Assembly: GCF_003807585.1 (NCBI RefSeq)
Contig: NZ_RMBX01000002.1
Coordinates: 248,001 to 312,000, forward strand
Source: Chitinophaga barathri
GTDB lineage: Bacteria; Bacteroidota; Bacteroidia; Chitinophagales; Chitinophagaceae
DNA: 64,000 nt
Direction: 5' to 3'
How positions within the stretch are numbered: position 1 is the first letter of the stretch; each line of letters starts with the position of its first letter. Below are positions 46,966 to 56,174 of the stretch, in pieces. Both the position numbers and the translations under genes were made by a program. The notes under the pieces were generated by a model. It saw nothing but the letters and a program-made list of their open reading frames with translations, was not told the DNA's origin and did no database searches.

Positions 46966-49900
46966 ATGAAGCAAATCTATCTGTTATCTCTAGCCTGTAT
47001 GATGAGCGTGGGCGCTATGGCCCAGCAGGTAATCAGGGGCACGGTACGCGATTCGCTTACCAAGGCCCCTATCCCCGGCGCCACCATCAAAGTGGTGAAT
47101 GGCAGCGGCGGGGTCACCGCCAATGAAAAGGGCGAATTTGAACTGCGTGTGCCAGCCAACGCGCAGCTGCGTATTTCCTCCATCGGTTTTGAGCCTGTGC
47201 TCATCCCGGCTACGGCGGTCATGCGGCCCATTATGCTCACCACCACCGCGCTCTTGCTGAACGCCCCCGTAGTAGTCGGTTACGGCACCCAGCAGCGCCC
47301 CCTTCTCACCACCAGCATTTCCTCACTCAATGCCAAAAAGCTGGCGCCGGAGAACAATATCGTGAGCGATGTAGGCAAAGCCCTCCAGGGCCGCATAGCC
47401 GGTGTATTTGTAGCCAATACCTCCGGCACGCCTGGCGGTACGCCTAACATCCAGATACGCGGCGTACAAAGCGCCCGCGCGTCGGACGCCAACCCGCTAA
47501 TCGTTATAGACGGCCTCGTGATGGAAGGCAGCGGCATCTCGCTGAACAGCATCAACCCCCAGGATATCGAAACGATCGATGTACTGAAAGATGCAGCTTC
47601 CGCAGCCATTTACGGCGCCCGCGGCAGCACCGGCGTGATCATCATCACCACCAAAAAAGGACGGCAGGGCGCCAAACCAACATTTTCCGTCAATGCCTAT
47701 ACCGGCTTCAACAACGTACCCTCCACCCGCCGGATGCTCTCCACACCGGAATATGAAGCCGCCTTTAAAGACGCGCGCAACAACCGGCTGGGGGATATCG
47801 AAAAACAACTGACGGACCCTGCGCTTACGCCCACCCAGATCTCGCAGCTACAGTCCGAACGTACCCGCCTCACCAGCCAGGTGAACGCACTGAAGATGGC
47901 GGACCGCAGCACCGACTGGATAGACCGGGTAAAGAACAAACAGGCGCCCGTGAACAACATACAGGCCAGCATGACCGGCGGCGGCGAAAAGAACAGTTAT
48001 TACATGTCCATCGGCCGTTATTCCGAAGTAGCCTCCATCGGTACCGGCCAGTTCGAACGCTACACCGGCAAGATCGACATCACCCAGCAGGTGGGCAGCT
48101 GGCTGAAGCTGAACGGCAACATTAACCTGTCCCAGGGCGTCAATAAAAACAATGCCTACCCGCTTGTAAGCGCCTTCAACGCCAGGCCGGACACGCCGGA
48201 AGAGCCTATCCGACTGCCCAACGGCCAGCTGGATTATTATATCGGCCAACAGAATCACCCCTTAGGGGAAATGCTGGAAAATAAAAACAAACGGAGAACA
48301 CAAACCTGGTTCGGTAATCTCAGCGCAGATGTAAAGCTGCACCGCACCCTGCAATTCCGCTCCGTATTCTCCGCCAACAAATACAACGTCAGCAGCAACG
48401 ATTACCAGTCCCCGCTGGGATACCTGGGCAAGTTCAACAAGGGTTACCTGAAGGTGAACGGCATCGACAACTTCAATTATAATTTCGACAACTACCTTAC
48501 TTATACCAACCGTTTCAAACAGCTGGGCGTGAACGCTGTGGCGGGTTATACCTTTTACAGCGTGGAGCAGAACAGCTCGGGATATGAGCTGAACGGTTTC
48601 CCCGCCGTAGCGGGCATCACCGGTGGCAGCGCGGCCGCGGCATATGGCAGCGTGGCTTCCATCAGTTCGCTCAACGGCTCTTCGCTGGAAACCAGTGAAG
48701 CATGGTTTGGCCGCGTGAACCTGGACTGGAACCAGAAATACCTGCTGGGCGCCAGCCTTCGTACGGACGGCTCCAGCAAACTGAACCCGGATAACCGTTA
48801 CAGCTGGTTCCCCGCAGTATCTGCCGGCTGGGATATAGCCAAAGAAAATTTCATGCTGCGCCAGAAGGCCATCAGTTTCCTGAAACTGCGCGCCAGCTAC
48901 GGCATCAGCGGCAACATCCGCCCGCTGGCCAATTTCGCGACGGAAGACCTGATGACCGGCACCACCTATCTCGGCGAGGCCGCCCTGAAGATCCGCGACC
49001 TGATCGGCAACCCATCCGTACGCTGGGAACAGACCAAACAGGTAGATGCGGGTATCGACCTCGGCCTCTTCCAGCAGCGCCTGAACGTCACCGTGGATTA
49101 TTACAACAAAACAACGGACGGCCTGCTGAGCAGCCGCTTTATCCCCTGGGAATTCGGCGCGCAAAGCATCCCCTACAACGTAGGCAGCATCCGCAACTAC
49201 GGCATGGACCTGGAGCTGAGCCTGAGCAGCGCACCCACTTCAAAAGTGATGTGGCGCGTGGAAACGAACATGAACCTCAACCGGAACAAAGTACTCTCCC
49301 TGGCGGATTCCGTGATCAACTATGGTACGTTCATCTTCGGCGGCCCGCAAAGCAATGTGAAAATAGGCCAGTCCGTAGGCAGCGTACAGGTGTATAACTC
49401 CCTCGGCGTAGATCCGCAGACGGGCGATATGGTGTACGAAGACCGGAATAAAGACGGGCTGATCAATATCAAAGACATGATCTACGTGCCCATCGCACTG
49501 CCGAAGTTCACCGGCGGCACCACGCTCACCGCGGGTTACAAAGGTGTAACGGTGGAAGCGTTGTTCAACTACGTGGTAGGCACCAGCATCTACGATTATT
49601 ACGAACAGTCCCTGCGCAACTACGACATGGACTTCTTCGGGGTGATGCCCAACAAGTTCGACATCGTGAACAGCCGCTGGCGCAAGCCCGGCGACATTAC
49701 CGACGTGCCGCGCGCGGTGTTGGGCCAGCATGGAGCCGGTAAAACCACAGACTGGAACTACCGCCCTTCCACACAGTTCGTCTACAACGCCAGCTACCTG
49801 CGCCTGCGCAACCTGATGGTATCGTACGACCTGCCGCAGCGCCTGCTCAGCAAGGCGTCTATCAGCCGCTGCAAAGTGTATTGCTCCGCGCAGAACCTGT

Positions 49901-50016
49901 TCACCATCACAAAGTACATCGGGTTTGACCCGGAAGCGGCCAACAACAGCGGCATCGTATCCAGCAACCTGCCAAACGCCCGCGCCATGGTGTTGGGCAT
50001 AGACGTATCATTTTAA
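46966..50016 (+). CDS. SusC/RagA-type TonB-linked outer-membrane protein
   Basis: The 1016-residue receptor has a signal peptide (cut near MAQQ, residue 20), a carboxypeptidase-regulatory-like domain (about 22-95), the SusC signature VVVGYGTQ, a plug domain with IQIRGVQSARASDANPLIVI and DIETIDVLKDAASAAIYGARG, and a long barrel. It pairs with the SusD-like lipoprotein encoded 12 bp downstream to form a lidded nutrient importer. There is no N-terminal STN domain, so no anti-sigma signalling is expected. Ligand unknown; no glycan-degrading enzymes are nearby. Confidence 0.97.
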   Translation: MKQIYLLSLACMMSVGAMAQQVIRGTVRDSLTKAPIPGATIKVVNGSGGVTANEKGEFELRVPANAQLRISSIGFEPVLIPATAVMRPIMLTTTALLLNAPVVVGYGTQQRPLLTTSISSLNAKKLAPENNIVSDVGKALQGRIAGVFVANTSGTPGGTPNIQIRGVQSARASDANPLIVIDGLVMEGSGISLNSINPQDIETIDVLKDAASAAIYGARGSTGVIIITTKKGRQGAKPTFSVNAYTGFNNVPSTRRMLSTPEYEAAFKDARNNRLGDIEKQLTDPALTPTQISQLQSERTRLTSQVNALKMADRSTDWIDRVKNKQAPVNNIQASMTGGGEKNSYYMSIGRYSEVASIGTGQFERYTGKIDITQQVGSWLKLNGNINLSQGVNKNNAYPLVSAFNARPDTPEEPIRLPNGQLDYYIGQQNHPLGEMLENKNKRRTQTWFGNLSADVKLHRTLQFRSVFSANKYNVSSNDYQSPLGYLGKFNKGYLKVNGIDNFNYNFDNYLTYTNRFKQLGVNAVAGYTFYSVEQNSSGYELNGFPAVAGITGGSAAAAYGSVASISSLNGSSLETSEAWFGRVNLDWNQKYLLGASLRTDGSSKLNPDNRYSWFPAVSAGWDIAKENFMLRQKAISFLKLRASYGISGNIRPLANFATEDLMTGTTYLGEAALKIRDLIGNPSVRWEQTKQVDAGIDLGLFQQRLNVTVDYYNKTTDGLLSSRFIPWEFGAQSIPYNVGSIRNYGMDLELSLSSAPTSKVMWRVETNMNLNRNKVLSLADSVINYGTFIFGGPQSNVKIGQSVGSVQVYNSLGVDPQTGDMVYEDRNKDGLINIKDMIYVPIALPKFTGGTTLTAGYKGVTVEALFNYVVGTSIYDYYEQSLRNYDMDFFGVMPNKFDIVNSRWRKPGDITDVPRAVLGQHGAGKTTDWNYRPSTQFVYNASYLRLRNLMVSYDLPQRLLSKASISRCKVYCSAQNLFTITKYIGFDPEAANNSGIVSSNLPNARAMVLGIDVSF

Positions 50017-50028
50017 AACCAGCCAGCC

Positions 50029-51363
50029 ATGACACGCAACCTATTACTCTCCTTCTCCGCCATACTCGCCTTTTCAGCCTGCGCCAACAAGCTGGACGTA
50101 AGGCCCGACAACCTTGTGGCGCCCTCGCAGGTGAACAGCCAGAACCTGCCGCTGGTGCTGAACGGCGCCAAACTGGGTCTTACCAACAACGCTTTTTACG
50201 GGTATTTCGCCCTCTCCGATTACATGAGCGACGACGTGCAGGGCCTCAGCCTGGCCGGGTATGAAAACTGCAACATCCCTGTAAACGACAACTCCCTCAC
50301 CTTCGCCTACCGTTATCCTTACCAGTGCATCGGCAACGCCAACGCGGTGATCAATTACGGCGAAGCACATGCCTCCGAGACCGCATTAAACGCGACAGTG
50401 GGCGAAGCCTGCCTGCTGCGTGCTTTTGCATACACGATCCTGCACGAACAGTTCGGAAAAGTAGCCCTGATGAAAGGCGGCGAAGACCCGCTGACTTTGC
50501 CGGAGCGCAATACCGAGGCGGACGTAAAAGCCTTTATAGAGAATGATCTGAAAAAGGCGGCAGAGCTATTGCCCGATCACGCCGGACAGACCTTAAAAGC
50601 AAGCAAACAGGCCGCACAGCTGCTGCTTGCCCGTTTTTATCTCAACGAAGGCAACTATGCGGAGGCGCTGCGCCTTGCAGAACTGGTGATCAGTTCCGGG
50701 AAGTTCGCCCTTCAGCCGGATAAGTTCGGCGACATCTTCAAATACAACACCGCATCGAAGGAAATGATATACGCTATCGGCGAAACTTCCACCGGCAACA
50801 ATGTCAACTACGGCCTTCCCAGTATCTACGGCCCGGGCGGGAAAAACCCGGACGGCACCTCCATAGCAGGCAGCGGCAATACCTGGATAGACAGCACGAT
50901 GGTGAAAACCTACGAAGACACCGATACACGCAAGGCGTATTACCTGAAGAAAACAGGCACTTCCATTACCATCGAAGTGTATTTCCTCACCAAGTTCCCG
51001 ATGGAAGCCACCCCGGCCTATCCCATCTGCCGGTACAGCGAAGCGTACCTGGTAGCGGCGGAAGCGAAAGCCCGCGCCGGCACGGTGGACGTTACCCGCT
51101 TTAATGAACTGCGCGCCAAACGCGGCGCCAGCCTGAAGAACAACAGCGATTACGCGGATGCTCCGGCCTTTCTGAATGAAATTGAAATGGAAAGGAGACG
51201 TGAATTTGTAGGCGAACGGATGCGCTGGAGCGACATGCGCCGCTTCGGGAAAGCAACGCCCTGGCTTTCTGGCCTGCGCCAGCCCGAAGGGCATGTGCTG
51301 ATGCCCGTGCCGGAACGCATCCTTGTGCTTAACCCCAACGTGAAACAGAATGCAGATTATTAA
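50029..51363 (+). CDS. SusD/RagB-type surface lipoprotein
   Basis: The 444-residue lipoprotein has lipobox FSAC (Cys18) followed by CANKLDVRP, typical of SusD proteins. TPR-like helices form the body (for example QAAQLLLARFYLNEGNYAEALRLAE). The C-terminal signature IEMERRREFVGERMRWSDMRRFG is characteristic. It forms the lid of the SusC barrel at the cell surface and binds the ligand. It is short by about 100 residues compared with glycan-binding SusD proteins, which fits a smaller ligand. Confidence 0.96.
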   Translation: MTRNLLLSFSAILAFSACANKLDVRPDNLVAPSQVNSQNLPLVLNGAKLGLTNNAFYGYFALSDYMSDDVQGLSLAGYENCNIPVNDNSLTFAYRYPYQCIGNANAVINYGEAHASETALNATVGEACLLRAFAYTILHEQFGKVALMKGGEDPLTLPERNTEADVKAFIENDLKKAAELLPDHAGQTLKASKQAAQLLLARFYLNEGNYAEALRLAELVISSGKFALQPDKFGDIFKYNTASKEMIYAIGETSTGNNVNYGLPSIYGPGGKNPDGTSIAGSGNTWIDSTMVKTYEDTDTRKAYYLKKTGTSITIEVYFLTKFPMEATPAYPICRYSEAYLVAAEAKARAGTVDVTRFNELRAKRGASLKNNSDYADAPAFLNEIEMERRREFVGERMRWSDMRRFGKATPWLSGLRQPEGHVLMPVPERILVLNPNVKQNADY

Positions 51364-51388
51364 ACAAAAACAAAAACTACATAACCCG

Positions 51389-52633
51389 ATGAAGAAAGCA
51401 ATGTTGACAGCAGTCATGATCGCGGCGGGCCTCAGCCCGTTGATGGTAAAGGCCCAGCAGACGCCCATGCCGAAGCAGATCACTGTGAAAGGAAAAGTAA
51501 AGTTCGACGTACCCGCCGGCAACCCGCGTAAAGTATGGCTGAGCCGCGAAAACGGTACCGGCAAACCGCAGGTGGTGGACTCCGTGGAAATGGGCCAGGA
51601 CCTTACCTACAGCTTCCGTATCAAGCAGGACCATCCCGGCATTTACAAGCTGAACATCATGTATTGGGACCACATCACTTTCTGGAGTGATGCGGACGTA
51701 AGCGTGAGCAGCCGCGGTTACGACACTGCGAAAATGAAAATAAAGATCCCGCACTTCTACTACGTACAGGGCTCCCGTGACAACGACTTCATCAACCAGA
51801 TGGAGCTGAACAGCACCAACGGCTACCTGCGCAGCGTGGAAGATTACAACCAGGAATATTATGCAAAAGAGCATAAACAAAAAACCGGCGACAGCGCGTG
51901 GATCACTTACCTGAACACCCGCCCCCGCTACAACAAAGGCAGTGACGATGCGCAGCAGCGCCGTGACCTGCTGATGAAGATGTATAAGGACCGCCCCGTG
52001 CTGATCTACGCCCTGCGTTATGCCGGCAGCCCTGATGACACATCCGCCTACAACAGCACCCTGGCCCAGCTGGACCGCCTGCTGAAACTGTACCCCTGGC
52101 TCACCGAAGCAAAGAACCTGAAGACAACGATCACAAACAACCGCCTGCAGGCCATGAAACTGAAGCCCGGCCAGATGGCCCCTTCCATCAGCTACCCTGA
52201 CGATATGGGCAAGTTGCAGAACCTCGAAAAATACAAAGGCAAATATGTACTGATCGACTTCTGGGCAAGCTGGTGCGGCCCCTGCCGCCAGGCCATCCCG
52301 AAAGTAAAAGAGCTGTATGCGCAGTATAAAGACAAAGGCCTTGAAGTAGTCAGCATCAGCATCGATACCGACAAAAAAGCCTGGGCAAGAGCCATGGCGG
52401 ACGAAAAGATGCCCTGGGAACAAATGCTGAGCGACAACAAAGACAAGACCATGGAAGACTTCCAGTTCAGCGGCATCCCCACGCTCTACCTGCTGGACCG
52501 TGAAGGAAAGATCGTGACCAAATACACCGGTTACAGCCCTGAAGCGGAAGCAGGCATTAAAGAAGCAGTAGACAAAGGCGTGGCAGCCAAACCCGCCGGC
52601 GAAAGAAAAGTAATGCAGGCAATGAGCATGTAA
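51389..52633 (+). CDS. TlpA-like thioredoxin-fold protein with N-terminal beta domain
   Basis: The 414-residue exported protein has a signal peptide (MKKAMLTAVMIAAGLSPLMVKAQ). An N-terminal beta domain (about 30-125) resembles DUF4369, followed by a helical linker (about 125-255) and a TlpA/AhpC-TSA thioredoxin domain (about 260-390) with the redox pair in FWASWCGPCRQA and cis-Pro in SGIPTLYLLD. It likely acts as a periplasmic or outer-membrane-associated thiol oxidoreductase. It starts 25 bp after the susD stop and is probably cotranscribed. The start ATG before the signal peptide is used; the frame opens 13 codons earlier. Confidence 0.92.
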   Translation: MKKAMLTAVMIAAGLSPLMVKAQQTPMPKQITVKGKVKFDVPAGNPRKVWLSRENGTGKPQVVDSVEMGQDLTYSFRIKQDHPGIYKLNIMYWDHITFWSDADVSVSSRGYDTAKMKIKIPHFYYVQGSRDNDFINQMELNSTNGYLRSVEDYNQEYYAKEHKQKTGDSAWITYLNTRPRYNKGSDDAQQRRDLLMKMYKDRPVLIYALRYAGSPDDTSAYNSTLAQLDRLLKLYPWLTEAKNLKTTITNNRLQAMKLKPGQMAPSISYPDDMGKLQNLEKYKGKYVLIDFWASWCGPCRQAIPKVKELYAQYKDKGLEVVSISIDTDKKAWARAMADEKMPWEQMLSDNKDKTMEDFQFSGIPTLYLLDREGKIVTKYTGYSPEAEAGIKEAVDKGVAAKPAGERKVMQAMSM

Positions 52634-52647
52634 AATCATACACCACC

Positions 52648-53820
52648 ATGAAAAGAACAATTGTAACCCTCATAATCCTGGCACTGGGCGTACCGCTGTA
52701 CGCCCAGCAGGGTTATACGCTGGATGTAAAACTCGAAGGCCAGGCCGGCTACAAACTTAATCTCAGTTATGTGCAGCACGGGCGGCGCAAGAGCGATACC
52801 GCCCGGCTGTTGCCCGATGGCACACTTCGCTTCACCGGCACTATCGAAGAACCGGTAGTGGCCGTGCTGTTTAACAGCAATCCCACCACCCGCTTCCAGA
52901 TGAGCAGCGGCGGTATGTTCATTCCCGGGCCGCTGCTGGAACTGGTGTTGGAGCCCGGTACCATCAAAGCTACCGGCACTTCCGCGGATTCTTACCTGGC
53001 CACTGTAAAAGGCGGGCCGATGAATGCGGAGCTTTCACAACTGAAAACCAAAGAGAACCCGCTGGTGAAAAAGAAATGGGAACTCACCAAAAGCGGCGCA
53101 CAGGCTTACCGCAGCGGTGACACCACCCTGTCTGCCCGGTTGCGGAAAGAAGGTGATGCACTACAGACTGAGAAAGAAAACCTCCGCAAATCGTATATCA
53201 CAAAACACCCCGGTTCTTTTGTGAGCGTATACCTGCTGGGCACTATGTACGAAAGTTACACGCCACAGCAGTTCGAACAGGCATTTGGCAAACTCGCCGC
53301 TACTTACAAAAACACGTTTTACGGAAAGTACGCAGCCGCGAAGATCGAAAGCGCCAAAGCGACCGCATTGGGCCGTGTAGCGCCCGATTTCACCAAGAAG
53401 GATACAAACGGCCAGCCGTTCACACTTTCCAGCCTGAAGGGGCAGTATGTGCTGGTGGACTTCTGGGGCAGCTGGTGCGGCCCCTGCAGGAGCAGCCACC
53501 CGCACATGAAAGCGTTGTATGAAAAGTATAAATCCAAAGGCCTGGAGATAGTAGGCGTGTCTGAAGAAAAGTCCCCGGACATGACCACGAACGAAAACAA
53601 CTGGAAAAAAGCGATACAGACCGATGGCATCCAATGGGTGCACGTAATGAACAACTACGGCAAAGAAACACAGGACCTGGTGCAGGTATACGGCGTTGCC
53701 GGATTCCCGACGAAGTTCCTGCTGGATAAAGAAGGAAAGATCGTTTTTAAACTGGTGGGCGCGGGAGAAGAAGGCGATAAGGAACTGGACGGAAAACTCA
53801 GGGATTTGTTGGGTGAATAG
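52648..53820 (+). CDS. DUF4369 / TlpA-like thioredoxin-fold protein
   Basis: The 390-residue exported protein has a signal peptide (cut near YAQQ, residue 20), an N-terminal DUF4369 beta domain (about 22-125), a helical linker and a C-terminal thioredoxin domain (about 230-385) with FWGSWCGPCRSS and the cis-Pro segment VAGFPTKFLLD. It shares its plan with the preceding gene, from which it is separated by 14 bp, so the pair may have arisen by an old duplication. The last gene of the susCD operon; a strong terminator follows. Confidence 0.92.
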   Translation: MKRTIVTLIILALGVPLYAQQGYTLDVKLEGQAGYKLNLSYVQHGRRKSDTARLLPDGTLRFTGTIEEPVVAVLFNSNPTTRFQMSSGGMFIPGPLLELVLEPGTIKATGTSADSYLATVKGGPMNAELSQLKTKENPLVKKKWELTKSGAQAYRSGDTTLSARLRKEGDALQTEKENLRKSYITKHPGSFVSVYLLGTMYESYTPQQFEQAFGKLAATYKNTFYGKYAAAKIESAKATALGRVAPDFTKKDTNGQPFTLSSLKGQYVLVDFWGSWCGPCRSSHPHMKALYEKYKSKGLEIVGVSEEKSPDMTTNENNWKKAIQTDGIQWVHVMNNYGKETQDLVQVYGVAGFPTKFLLDKEGKIVFKLVGAGEEGDKELDGKLRDLLGE

Positions 53821-53846
53821 ATCATCATCTGTTTTTACCTCCGTAT

Positions 53847-53893
53847 GGGGCCGATCTAAAAGTAAAAGGCGCTTTTGATCGGCCCCTTTTCTT
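53847..53893 (+). terminator. Terminator of the susCD operon
   Basis: GGGGCCGATC and GATCGGCCCC form a 10-bp outer stem, with an inner AAAAG/CTTTT pair, followed by TTTTCTTTT. Confidence 0.88.
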
Positions 53894-53936
53894 TTGCTAA
53901 AATACCATCACTTCAGACGCCAAAATCTTCTACGAT

Positions 53937-54033
53937 CCTTCGGTCATCCTCCGACCATCCTCCGGCGACCCTCCGACCAAAGTACCTCAAACCCTTGCTA
54001 AGACCGAACACGGTCGGAGGATGGTCGGAGGAT
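53937..54033. repeat. 11-bp repeats in inverted arrangement
   Basis: Four 11-bp units (CCTTCGGTCAT, CCTCCGACCAT, CCTCCGGCGAC, CCTCCGACCAA) are followed after 31 bp by two units of the reverse complement (GGTCGGAGGAT twice). As a result 53946-53964 and 54015-54033 can pair perfectly over 19 bp. The rest of the 375-bp gap holds the two flanking terminators and nothing else I can see. Confidence 0.9.
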
Positions 54034-54125
54034 TGCAGGTATTTACTTGTAGGATGGCCTATCCGGCCGGGTAATTTGATATTGATTTTCAAGCATTTAA
54101 AAAATACGCCCTTTCGGTTTGCGGG

Positions 54126-54179
54126 AAAAAGAACGGGGGCTGATCTGAAAGTATCGTTTTACTTTCGGACCAGCCCCCG
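54126..54179 (-). terminator. Terminator of the arginine operon
   Basis: A 19-bp stem with two mismatches (CGGGGGCTG... with ...CAGCCCCCG) is followed by TTCTTTTT on the minus strand, 16 bp after the argH stop. Confidence 0.85.
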
Positions 54180-54195
54180 GTATTATTTTAACGGA

Positions 54196-55527
54196 CTATT
54201 TTACAAGCGCCTCAATCGCCGCATGTACCTGCTCAAAAGGAAAACCCTTTAAAACAGCATCCATTTGCGTTTTAATCGCTTCATTTTCGAGATTGCCAAT
54301 ACTACCCTCATGTGTGTGATGAATGTCTTTATCGGGCTTAAAATTGCCTTTTTCGATATCCAGGCCTACCTGTTTATAAGCTTCGCGGAAAGGTGTGCCT
54401 TCCAGCACCAGGCGGTTCACTACTTCCACGCTGAACAGGTACTGGTATTTGTCATCTTTGAGAATGTCTTCTTTGACGCGGATGTTTTCCAGCATGAGTT
54501 TGCTCATCTGCAAACAGTTGCGCAGCGTGGTGAACGCAGGGAACAGGTTTTCCTTCAGGAGCTGCAAATCGCGGTGGTAGCCTGATGGCAGGTTCACCGT
54601 CATCATGGCGATCTCGTTCGGCAATGCCTGCAGTTTGTTACAGTGCGAGCGTATCAGTTCCCATACATCGGGGTTCTTCTTATGCGGCATGATGCTGGAA
54701 CCGGTCGTCAGCTCATCAGGGAAACTGATAAAACCGAAGTTCTGGTTCATGAACAGGCATGCGTCCATCGCCATTTTGGAAAGCGTGGCGGCAATGCCCG
54801 CAAGGGCGAAGGCTACCAGTTTTTCCGTTTTACCGCGGCCCATTTGTGCATATACGACGTTGTAGTTAAGCGAATCAAAGCCCAGCAGTTGGGTGGTCAT
54901 GGTGCGGTTCAGCGGGAAGCTGGAGCCGTAGCCGGCGGCGGAGCCGAGCGGGTTTTTGTTCACCACCTTGTACGCGCCCTGCAGCATCGTGAGATCGTCT
55001 ACCAGGCTTTCCGCATAGGCGCCGAACCATAAGCCGAAAGATGAAGGCATGGCTATCTGCAAATGCGTATAGCCGGGCATCAGGTGTTGTTTGTATGCTT
55101 CGCTCTGTGTTTGCAGCAGGTCGAACAATGACCTGGTTTCGTGAACGATGGTTTCCAGTTCGTGGCGGAGGAACAGTTTGAGGTCCACCAGCACCTGGTC
55201 ATTGCGGGAACGGCCGCTGTGTATCTTTTTCCCGGACTCTCCCACCCTTCTGGTGAGCAGCAGTTCCACCTGCGAGTGAATATCTTCCACCCCTTCTTCC
55301 AGGGTAAAGTTGCCCGCCGCTATTTCCGCGTAGATCTGTTTCAGTTCTTTTTGCAGCACGGCAAGGTCTTCTTTGGAAAGCAGCCCGATGGACTCGAGCA
55401 TGGCGATATGCGCGAGGGAGCCCTGCACGTCGAAAGGTGCGAGGTATGCGTCCATTTCGCGGTCGCGGCCTACGGTGAACTGCTCTACTGCGGCGAGGGC
55501 CGCTTTATCCTTTTGCCAAAGTTTCAT
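54196..55527 (-). CDS. argH: Argininosuccinate lyase
   Basis: The 443-residue enzyme splits argininosuccinate into arginine and fumarate, the last step of the pathway. It shows HSGRSRNDQVLVDLKLFLR (substrate site), PGYTHLQIAMPSSFG, and the fumarase-superfamily signature GSSIMPHKKNPD with the catalytic Ser loop. Length is slightly below the roughly 457 residues of E. coli ArgH. It is the last gene of the operon, 62 bp after a GNAT gene. The motif order is intact and nothing suggests loss of activity. Confidence 0.97.
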   Translation of the reverse strand: MKLWQKDKAALAAVEQFTVGRDREMDAYLAPFDVQGSLAHIAMLESIGLLSKEDLAVLQKELKQIYAEIAAGNFTLEEGVEDIHSQVELLLTRRVGESGKKIHSGRSRNDQVLVDLKLFLRHELETIVHETRSLFDLLQTQSEAYKQHLMPGYTHLQIAMPSSFGLWFGAYAESLVDDLTMLQGAYKVVNKNPLGSAAGYGSSFPLNRTMTTQLLGFDSLNYNVVYAQMGRGKTEKLVAFALAGIAATLSKMAMDACLFMNQNFGFISFPDELTTGSSIMPHKKNPDVWELIRSHCNKLQALPNEIAMMTVNLPSGYHRDLQLLKENLFPAFTTLRNCLQMSKLMLENIRVKEDILKDDKYQYLFSVEVVNRLVLEGTPFREAYKQVGLDIEKGNFKPDKDIHHTHEGSIGNLENEAIKTQMDAVLKGFPFEQVHAAIEALVK

Positions 55528-55589
55528 ACTGCTTCTGTTTAAACGCTGATATGCCGGTTGGGAGGCTGTTTGAACACGCCTTCCCGGTT

Positions 55590-56168
55590 TTAAAAATCAT
55601 ACTTCCCGAAGATCCTCTCTTTGATCTCCGGCCATTCTTCTTTCAGTATTGAAAAAAACACGCTGTTGCGCAGGTGCCCCGTCCAGGTGATCATGTGGTG
55701 GCGCAGGATGCCTTCCTGTTTGCAGCCGATGCCCAGCATGGCATTGCGTGATTTTTCGTTACGTTCGTCTGTTTTCAGTTCCACGCGGTTCATGCCCCAT
55801 ACTTCAAATGCATATTGCAGCATGGCAAATTTCATCGCGCGGTTGAGGCCGGAGCGCTGAAAGTCCGGGTGTATCCAGGTATAACCTATCTCCGTTCTTT
55901 TATGTTGCAGCACGATGCCGCAAAAACGGGTGCTGCCGGCTACTTTGCCGGTGGCCTTGTCTATGATCAGGTAAGGCAGGGATGTTCCCTGTTCCCTGTC
56001 CGTAAAAGCGATCTGCATATACCGCTCCAGCTCCTCACGGTTGCTGACGCGGGTAAGGCCCACTTCCCAGAGGGAAGGCTCCAGCGCCACTTCCATCAGT
56101 GCATCCGCATCTGAAGGTTGCAGGGGGCGGAGCAATACGCGTTTGTTTTCAAGTACCGGCTGTTCCAT
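55590..56168 (-). CDS. GNAT N-acetyltransferase (RimJ/RimL-like)
   Basis: The 192-residue protein is a single Acetyltransf_3 domain: RVLLRPLQPSDADALMEVAL at the start, TEIGYTWIHPDFQRSGLNR (beta4 and the acetyl-CoA loop) and a closing SVFFSILKEEW. Relatives acetylate ribosomal protein N-termini or small molecules. It lies 6 bp from argE within the arginine operon, so a link to acyl-amino-acid metabolism is possible, but such genes are also common hitchhikers. The loop QRSGLN departs from the usual Q/RxxGxG/A only at its last position. Confidence 0.87.
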   Translation of the reverse strand: MEQPVLENKRVLLRPLQPSDADALMEVALEPSLWEVGLTRVSNREELERYMQIAFTDREQGTSLPYLIIDKATGKVAGSTRFCGIVLQHKRTEIGYTWIHPDFQRSGLNRAMKFAMLQYAFEVWGMNRVELKTDERNEKSRNAMLGIGCKQEGILRHHMITWTGHLRNSVFFSILKEEWPEIKERIFGKYDF

Positions 56169-56174
56169 ATCCTG

